Assembly: GCF_963576675.1 (NCBI RefSeq)
Contig: NC_088912.1
Span: 98,609,895-98,673,894, forward strand
Length of the DNA stretch: 64,000 bases
From: Euphorbia lathyris
Lineage: Eukaryota > Streptophyta > Magnoliopsida > Malpighiales > Euphorbiaceae
Direction of reading: 5' to 3'
Shown: in pieces, positions 56,535 through 64,000 of the stretch
How the letters are laid out: every line of letters starts with the position of its first letter
How positions within the stretch are numbered: the stretch's first letter is position 1
Translations under genes and position numbers: made by a program
The notes under the pieces: generated by a model
Database searches by the model: none
Seen by the model: only the letters and a program-made list of their open reading frames with translations
What the model was told of the DNA's origin: nothing

Positions 56535-57255
56535 GGCCTTTCAAATGCTTCATTTGATGCAGATCTTCAATCAAGTCGAAACGCTGACCAAATTTATACT
56601 TGAAGTTCTGTGAGAAAAGCAAAGCAAATCTTACACCAATTCCAATCATTGTGTAAAAGTCTAGAGTGATTTTATTCATCTAAAGTGTCTTAGCAATTGT
56701 TGTTTAGGACAAACACTTATCATTTCTAGAAGAATAGAAAGGAGAAGCTGAGTACTTGGTTATAGTACTCAGCGGTAGTTATAGGAGTGAGTAGAGGAAT
56801 AGAGGAAGGTACTCTTGTATACTTAGCTTCTGTTGTAAAAGGTTTTGTGCTCTACCTTTAAAGAGCTCAGTAGAGGATTCAAAAAGCTCGGAACGAGTTC
56901 CGGGGACTGGACGTAGGCGGAGAGACCGAACCAGGATATGTCTGCTGAGTAACATATTTCTAACCTTTAAACTCGTTTATATATTGCTTGCTATAAAACT
57001 GACTAAGTAACGAACTCACGCTGAGTTGAGTGCACTAAGAAGCTGAGTTCAGGAATAGACTTAAGTGATATCTCCTGACTCAAGGAAAGAAACAGACTTA
57101 GTCACCAGTTGACTAAGCTTGTGTCTTAAAACTACTTAGCGCCGTTGTGTAAACCTTTTCTCAAAGAAAAGAAGTCAGCCTTAACGGATAAAATTTTAAA
57201 TAGTTCATATCCCCCCCTTGGAACTAACCTTGTCATGTTATACGGGACCAACAAG

Positions 57256-57267
57256 TGGTATCAGAGC
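57256..57267 (+). other. Primer binding site (initiator tRNA-Met type)
   Basis: tggtatcagagc, two bases after the LTR end. This is the standard Copia primer site. Confidence 0.93.
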
Positions 57268-57315
57268 TTAAAAGCTCACTGAGCAAGATATAACTATCTT
57301 GAGCTGATCCCCACA

Positions 57316-59058
57316 ATGGCTGAGAACAGCACTCGTTTCCTCCCAGGAAATCAGACAACTCAGATTCTTCCTGAGGGACTGTCCATTACTCGGCATCCTC
57401 TGTTCTTCGGGTCTAACTACACCTTTTGGAAGAACAGAATGAAAAATTTCATTCAGGCAACAAATATGAGTGCATGGCTTTATATAGTCCAAGGCCTATT
57501 TATTCCTGTTGAAACTGTTGACGGCCAAACGGTTGTCAAAGCTGAGGTTAAGTGGACAAAAGATGACCTCAAGAAGCTACAAAATCATGCTTCGGCTATA
57601 AACATGCTTCATTGTGCGTTAGATGCTACAGAGTACAACAAAATTTCAGGTTGTGAGTCAGCGCAGGAAATTTGGAAAAAACTGGAGGTCACCTATGAAG
57701 GAACCAACAAAGTTAAGGAGTCCAAGGTGAACCAGCACATGAGGTTGTACGAGCTGTTTGAAATGAATGATGATGAAAGAATCTCTGAAATAAACTCAAG
57801 ATTCACAAACATAATCAACGAGCTCAAAAGACTTGGCAAGATCTTTACTGAGGAAGAGCAAGTCAAGAAGATACTGAGGAGCCTTCCCAAAAGCTGGCAA
57901 GCTAAGAAAACTGCTGTTGAGGAAGCTCAAGACTTGACCACCTACAAGTATGATGAACTCATTGGATCTCTGCTGACCCATGAGATCTCAATGAAGAATT
58001 TTGAGGTGAAGGAGAAGTCTGAGGACAAGAAGCAAAAGTCTCTTGTCATGAAAGCTGACTCCACTGATGGGAGCTCAACAGACGATGAAGAAATGGCCAT
58101 GTTCACTAGAAAAATGAAAAGGCTGTTCATAAAGAATGATAAATATTCCAAGAAGCCTTACAAGAAGTTTGACAAGTACAAAGCTGAGTCTAGCGACAAC
58201 AAGTACAAGAAGGACAGCTCAAAGCCCATCACATGCTTTGAATGTCATCAAACTGGCCATATCAAATCAAGCTATCCTACCTTAAGGAAGGAAAAGAAGA
58301 ACAGCAAGAAGGCAATGGTGGTAACCTGGAGTGATAGTGATGAGTCATCATCATCAGGAGCTGATGCCACTGAGTCAGCAAAGATCTGCTTCATGGCAGA
58401 TGAGCTTGCTGAGCCTTTTGTTTCTGAGCATGCTGACCCTTCCATTGCATCTGACGATGAGGCACACTCAACTGAGGTAATATCACTACCCCTGCTCAGA
58501 AATGAAATGATAAATGCCCTGAGTGACCTCTACACACTTATCAAAAAGTGTAACAAGAAGGTTAGAGCACTCAGTAGGCGATGTGACGAGATTGAAGAGC
58601 TCAAACTCAGTGACCTTCGATATCTCCTCCAGGACAACTCAACCTTGCATAGTAACATAGAAACTATGCACAGGTTTGTCTCTGAGGTCCAATCAGATTC
58701 TAAGAAACTGAGAAAGGACATCACATCTATTCAGAACCAATTCAAAGTTTCGAATAAAAGAAATATTCCTCTGAACACTCAGTACCGAAGTACTAGTCAG
58801 CAGAGATGGAATCCTCAGCGGAATGTCCAGTGTGACTTTTGTGGGAAGAAAGGACACACCACAAGGGTGTGCTGGCATGCTCAGCACTAGGGTGCTGACC
58901 AGTCAGTGAGATATCCCAAACGGAAGGTCAGCTGTGACTTCTGTGGGAAAAATGGACACACTGTCCAAGTGTGTCGTCATAAGCTTAAATATGATGCTTT
59001 ACCTGCTGAGCCTAACAAACAAGGACCCAAAAAGACTTGGGTACCTAAAGATAACTAG
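57316..59058 (+). pseudogene. SIRE-like Gag (premature stop before second zinc knuckle)
   Basis: From ATG 57316 the frame encodes a UBN2-type Copia Gag: FFGSNYTFWKNRM at the start, the SAQEIWKKLEVTYEG core, and the RILRSLP-like KKILRSLPKSWQ motif. A knuckle CFECHQTGHIKSSYPT follows, in which the last Cys is replaced by Tyr. A long acidic and coiled-coil stretch leads to a second knuckle, CDFCGKKGHTTRVC. A TAG at 58888-58890 interrupts the frame; it then continues through a third CDFCGKNGHTVQVC knuckle to TAG 59056-59058. Gag packages the element RNA in cytoplasmic particles. The altered knuckle and the stop argue against function. Confidence 0.88.
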
Positions 59059-59063
59059 CTATA

Positions 59064-62000
59064 TTGCAGGTAAGCCTGAGGTGTGCTGAGAAGTCAAAGA
59101 TATGGTACATTGACAGCGCATGCTCGAGGCATATGACTGGTGATGAAACTCAGTTCATCACACTTGTGCGTAAACGAGGTGGAAGCGTAAGTTTCGGAGA
59201 CAACAAAAAGGGTAAGATAGTAGGGTCAGGAACCGTTAGTGGTAATCCTACTATTGAGTCAGTCTCCATAGTCAGTGGACTTAAATATAACTTACTCAGC
59301 GTAGCTCAGCTATGTGATAACGGGAGAAAAGTTATATTTGATGACACTGGATGTAAAATACTCGAGGGAAAAACAAATGAATTGATTTTAACTGCCCCTC
59401 GTATTGATAATGTCTTTATGCTGAATTTGGAAAAGAAAATTTCAAAAAATGTATGCTTAGTGTCAAAGGAAGAAAATTCCTGGCTATGGCACAGGAGACT
59501 TGGTCATGTAAGCATGGACCTCCTGGCCAAACTAGCAAGAAATCAATTAGTTGAGGGACTGCCAGAACTTAAGTTCAAAAAGGATCAATTATGCAATGCT
59601 TGTCAGGCTGGAAAACAAACTAAAACATCTTTTTATAGTAAAAACATTGTCTCAACCAAGCGTCCACTCGAGTTGCTACACTTGGATCTCTTCGGACCAG
59701 TCCAGCCGCTGAGCTTGGGTGGTAGGAGATTTTCCTTGGTCATTGTAGATGACTTTTCTCGGTACACTTGGATCATCTTGCTGAGTAGCAAGGATGAAAC
59801 CTTTGAGACGTTTTCAACATTAGTAAGAAAACTTGAAAATGATAAAGACCTAAAGTTGGCTCACATCCGAAGTGATAATGGTGGAGAATTCAAAAACCAA
59901 CAGTTTGTTGAATTCTGTGAAGCCAGCGGCATTGACCATAATTTTTCTGCTCCTAGAACGCCTCAATAGAATGGGGTGGTTGAGAGGAAAAACAGAACCT
60001 TGGTTGAAATAGCCAGGACAATGCTGAGTGAGCATAGGCTTCCAAAGTACTTTTGGGGAGTCAACACAGCTTGCTACATACTTAATAGGGCTCTAGTCAG
60101 ACCCATATTAAAGAAGACTCCCTACGAACTTTGGAAAGGACGAAAACCCAACATTGGATACTTTCGTGCCTTCGGCTGTAAATGTTTTATTCTAAATACT
60201 AAAGACAGCCTTGCTAAGTTTGATTCAAAAGCTGATGAAGCTATCTTTTTAGGCTACTCAACAAACAGCAAAGCATATAGAGTTTTCAATAAACGAACTC
60301 AGGTCTTAGAAGAGTCAATACACGTTGAGTTCGATGAAACTAACCCTGTAGGAAAAGATAAGCAGCTGACTGAGGATGATCCATACTCAGCACCTGCTGA
60401 CCAAGAAACAGCCGCTGAGTCACTACCTCAAGGGCTGACCAAAGGTAAAAGCGAAACTCAAATTGTTTTCACTGACCAATCTAAAACTGCAGAGATTGTT
60501 GAAACACAACCAGCTCAAGACATCACTCTACCAAAATAGATCAGAATACCAAGAGGACACTCAGAGAGTGCCATTCTTGATGCTGCTGAAAACACCCTAA
60601 TGATAAGAAATCAACTCAAGAGATACCTCAGCAACGTAGCATTCGTCTCAGTTCAGGAACCAAATAACTTCTCTGAAGCTGAGCACGATGAGTTCTGGAT
60701 GAGTGCAATGCAAGAAGAACTTGATGAGTTCAGAAGAAATGAAGTGTGGGACTTAGTGCCAAATCCAAGAAGCCAGAAGACCATAGGAACAAGATGGGTC
60801 TTCCGCAACAAGCTAGATGAACAAGGGAACGTGGTCAGGAACAAAGCAAGACTTGTAGCTCAGGGCTATAGTCAGTAAGAAGGTATTGACTACGGTGAGA
60901 CCTTCGCCCCAGTGGTAAGGCTAGAGGCTATAAGAATTTTATGTGCATATGCAAGTTATATGAACTTTAAATTATTTCAAATGGATGTTAAGAGTGCATT
61001 CCTTAATGGAGTTATAAACGAGGAAGTCTATGTTAATCAGCCTCCAGGGTTTGAGGATCCCAAGTTCCCAAACCACGTTTATAAACTCAAAAAGGCTCTG
61101 TATGGTCTCAAGCAAGCACCACGTGCTTGGTATGAGAGGCTGACCAGTTTCCTGCTGACTAGAAATTATGTCAGAGGTAAAGCTGATACAACCTTATTCA
61201 TTAAGAGGAAGGGTAAAGATACCCTACTGGCTCAGATATATGTTGATGACATTATTTTTGGTGCCACTAATGAGTCCATGTGCAAGGAATTTAGTAAGCA
61301 GATGCAGACTGAGTTTGAAATGTCAATGATGGGAGAACTCAACTTCTTCCTTGGACTTCAAATCAAACAAGGGAAAAATGGCATCTTCATTAGTCAAACT
61401 AAGTATGCTAAGGAGATATTGAAGAAGTATGAACTTGAGAACTGCAAGTCAATATCTACCCCTATGGGCACTGACACTGTCCTCTGCGCTGACGAAAATG
61501 GTAAGTCAGTAGACAGCAAATTGTACCGAGGTATGATTAGCTCTCTACTCTACTTAACTGCTAGTAGGCCGGACATTCAGTTCTCAGTATGTTATTGTGC
61601 TAGATATCAATCTAACCCTAAGGAATCTCATTACATAGCTGTAAAAAGAATCCTTAGATATTTGCAAGGCTCAGTGAATGCAGGTTTATGGTATCCCAAT
61701 ACTTATGATTTCACACTTATTGGATACAATGACGCTGACTACGGACGAGACAAGCTTGAACGAAAAAGCACCTCAGGAGGATGTCACTTCCTTGGAAGCT
61801 GTCTTGTGTCTTGGTTCAGTAAGAAGCAGTCGTCAGTAGCCCTGTCAACCACTGAAGCTGAGTACATTGCTGCTGGAAGCTGTGTTGCTCAAGTCCTCTG
61901 GATTAAGCAACAGCTAGAAGATTATGGCGTTCAGACTAAAACAATTGAAGTCAAATGTGACAACAAGAGTGCCATTGACCTATCAAAGAACCCAATCCAG

Positions 62001-62186
62001 CACAGCAGGATGAAGCATGTCAGCATAAGACATCATTTCATCAGAGACCATGTACTCAAGGGAGAGATCAAGCTGACCTACGTCCCAACGGATGAGCAGC
62101 TTGCTGATATCTTCACAAAGCCACTGGCTCATGAGCAATTTAACATACTAAGGGAAGCCATCGGTATGTTTAATCCTCTTCAATAA
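59064..62186 (+). pseudogene. SIRE-like Pol: protease, integrase, RT, RNase H (three stops)
   Basis: One frame, shifted relative to Gag. The protease has IDSACSRHMTGD, followed by the pre-integrase H-H-C-C segment (WHRRLGHVS...CNACQAGK). Integrase has LHLDLFGP, RSDNGGEF and the Glu of NGVVERKNRT. Reverse transcriptase has LFQMDVKSAFLNG and YVDDIIFGA. RNase H has SSVALSTTEAEYIAA and ends at 62186. In-frame stops at 59967 (TAG within PQ-NGVVE), 60537 (TAG) and 60876 (TAA within SQ-EGID) make full-length Pol impossible without readthrough. No frameshift is seen inside pol itself. Confidence 0.92.
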
Positions 62187-62700
62187 AATTCTATGTTTAA
62201 ATTAAACGTTGAGTGATTACCATGCTGAGTGAATTGTGCTAAAACTAGTAACTATTGTATGATAAGTAAAACATAACATAAAATCACTTCATGCTGAGTA
62301 GACTTACATACTGAGTGATTATCTCAAGCTGAGTTACTAAGCACACGAATAATTCCTTTGCGTAAAACTGACTACTCTGAACATTAAACGTTTAGAATTC
62401 TTAACACTGAGTAAGGATCCATTGCACAAATTAATGCTAAACACGCGAATTAAATAGCCACCTAGGATGACGTAAGCGCAATAATTAGAAAATACATGCG
62501 CCGATTGTGTCATAAATGCCAGAATCATTGTCGGTTGAGTATCTCGAGGTCAAACCGCCACCTCAACACTTCAGATCAACTCGACACCTCTATAAATAGT
62601 GGACGAATTCCCACTTGTACCTCTTTACGCTTAGAAATTTCTGGTATTCAAATCCTCTATTTTCTAAAATTCCCAAACCTCTCAAATTTCTCTGAAAATC
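62187..62700 (+). other. Spacer between pol and the extra ORF
   Basis: Non-coding, with repeated ctgagt words (the same word is frequent in the LTR). It ends with a TATA box and a pyrimidine-rich leader. Confidence 0.6.
62591..62598 (+). promoter_or_regulatory. Candidate internal TATA box for the downstream ORF
   Basis: tataaata lies 110 bp upstream of the ATG at 62701, followed by a pyrimidine-rich stretch that could be a leader. Confidence 0.5.
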
Positions 62701-64000
62701 ATGTCGGATTCTCAGAATCTCTCCGGAGGCGGTTACAACGACAACCACTCCGTTGAAAATCCATCGTACCAAACTGAGCAAGAACACGAGGAGACCTTAA
62801 CTGAATCTCAAGGAGAAGGTCAGCATGACCATTCTAAGGTCACAACACCAAGCAAGAAACCCTACGCTGACCAAGCTACCTCCTCGAAAGGGAAACAGAA
62901 GCAGGATAAGGGAAAGAAACCGATGGAACGTACCTACTCCCTAGTTTACAACAGTGTAAGGGGATATAAGGTTGACCACTCCCGCTGGTTCTCGAAGGGA
63001 TTTGTGGAAGCTGAGCAACCCTTCTGTGAGTGGATCTCAAAGAACGGCTGGACCGAGCTGTTCTCGACTCGAGAAGCCACCTACCCTGAGTTAGTGAAGG
63101 AGTTCTACGCTAACCTAAGAGCCGCTGATGATGACCGGGACTATATCGTCACCAAGGTTCAAGGGAAAGATATCTTCATCAACCCTCCTTACCTTGCCAA
63201 ACTGCTAAAACTGAAAACCGAAGGAGCTAAACTTTGAAAAACAGGTGACCACGAAAAAATTGACTATCCCACTGAGTTTTGCAAACCTGCCGGTCATGCC
63301 GGGGAAATCTCGAGTACCTCCATGGGCCAGAATCAAAAGATGGCCCATTACATACTGACCAACTTCCTCTTTCCAAAGGTCAACTCCACTTCCTCGGCAT
63401 CGAACTTCGAGTAGTGCTTCATCTGGCACATGCTGACCTACCGGCCGATCAACATGCTAGTCTTTCTAATCGGTGGTTTTCAAAGAAGTACTGGAACCCT
63501 TAGGTTAGGCTCCCTTATTACCAGAATCCTCAAAGATCACCAGGTGAGCTTGGTTGAGGAAATTGAAGTCTGGGGGACTGAGATTACTGCAACTGCATTG
63601 TTCGGCTTGGTCTACGACCAACCCATTGTCCCTAAGAAAGGAAAAGGGGCCGCTGTTAAGTAAACAGAGGGGATGCTGACCAGAGAAGGAAAGAAAGTAA
63701 GGAAAGCTCAAGCTGATAAGCAAGACAGAAAGAGGAAATCTGTTCAAACCTCTTCCAAAGACGCTGATGCTCCCCCGAAAAAAGATTCGGTTTGTGTCCA
63801 AGGGAACTAAGCCTCAAGTTCAACAAGGTCAGGTTGGACCCAAGTCAGCAGAAAACCTCAAAAGGCAAGCTGAGCCTGAGGAAGAAGAAAAAGAAGACAC
63901 TCCTGAGCAGCCTTTGAAGAAGAAGAAGAAAATCTCCTCTGGGTTGAGTCCTATCGATGCACCCCCACTTGACGTCGTTATCTCTGAAGACTCACATTTC
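62701..64000 (+). pseudogene. Extra ORF of the SIRE-like element (putative plant transposon protein domain)
   Basis: The ATG at 62701 opens a frame with an acidic, Lys-rich N-terminus. A domain follows with FVEAEQPFCEWISKNGW, YPELVKEFYANL, VQGKDIFI and later YRPINMLVFLIGG and LGSLITRIL. That pattern is what I know as the putative plant transposon protein domain (PF20167-like). Stops at 63235 (TGA), 63412 (TAG) and 63661 (TAA) interrupt it. After a shift near 63777 a Lys/Glu-rich tail stays open to the window edge. In SIRE elements this is the position of the env-like ORF, but I see no signal peptide or membrane segment here. Function unknown. Confidence 0.65.

Larger units (their letters stand above)
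54598..57253 (+). repeat. SIRE-like 5' LTR, interrupted by an inverted solo LTR
   Basis: The termini are tgttg and caaca. Without the insert (55182-56500) and one 5-bp duplicate it is about 1332 bp. A TATA box lies at 56527-56534 (tataaata). Its first 120 bp reappear inverted at about 56380-56500, because the inserted LTR is the same family in the opposite direction. Confidence 0.88.
54598..64000 (+). mobile_element. SIRE-like Ty1/Copia retrotransposon, 3' end outside window
   Basis: The 5' LTR starts tgttgaaaca at 54598 and ends ggaccaaca at 57253, with a methionine-type primer site at 57256. Gag and pol follow in Copia order (protease, integrase, RT, RNase H; 57316-62186). A long region beyond pol carries an extra ORF. 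A large Gag with two zinc knuckles and an extra ORF after pol are the marks of the SIRE lineage. Stops and frameshifts break gag, pol and the extra ORF. The 3' LTR is not reached by 64000. The insertion truncates the F-box gene on its left. Confidence 0.9.

Overview
This is eukaryotic, plant nuclear DNA, most likely from a eudicot with a large, repeat-rich genome. The evidence is AT-rich intergenic sequence, plant-type two-exon serpin genes, an F-box-associated gene fragment, and transposable elements of typical plant families: CACTA, Mutator-like, hAT, L1-like LINE, RTE LINE, Tat/Ogre-like Gypsy and SIRE-like Copia. There are no bacterial operons or CRISPR arrays, and I saw no tRNA or rRNA genes. 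The species cannot be named from the sequence.

Layout. 1-4344 is the right part of a CACTA element carrying a broken EF-1alpha fragment and a possible glutamyl-tRNA reductase fragment. 4397-5754 is a Mutator-like element with a 9-bp target duplication and a hAT MITE inside one terminal repeat. 6032-6536 is another MITE. From 6710 to 46669 lies one serpin gene blown up to 40 kb by nested insertions. Its exon 1 is split by a Tat-type Gypsy element (7008-16895, TSD aggtc). Its single intron holds an L1-like LINE on the minus strand (17532-45388, 18-bp TSD). That LINE is split by a 21-kb Ogre-like Gypsy element on the minus strand (19290-40484, TSD gcagc). The left LTR of the Ogre-like element is split in turn by an RTE LINE on the plus strand (20767-24035, 18-bp TSD). 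Every junction can be read to the base, and the host reading frame resumes across each coding insertion. Exon 2 of the serpin (45806-46669) is still open.

46670-48943 holds a local duplication, a MITE and a small dispersed repeat family. A second, tandem serpin copy (48944-50589) is a pseudogene. 50833-51129 is an RNase H fragment, 51803-52128 a long fold-back hairpin, 52420-52699 a hAT-like MITE, and 53629-54597 (minus) the C-terminal part of an F-box-type gene. That gene is cut by a SIRE-like Copia element (54598 to beyond 64000), whose 5' LTR contains an inverted solo LTR of the same family. Beyond pol the Copia element carries an extra ORF behind a good TATA box.

All of the retrotransposon pol genes here are damaged by stops or frameshifts, so each copy is probably immobile on its own. 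The most unusual observations are four capsid-like modules in the Ogre-like Gag region, a multi-exon gene antisense to the Tat-type Gypsy element, two 39-bp minisatellites that each encode a 13-residue repeat, a palindrome array just upstream of the Ogre-like TATA box, and 126-bp promoter-like monomers at the 5' end of the LINE. Family names rest on motifs recognised by eye; no database search was run.
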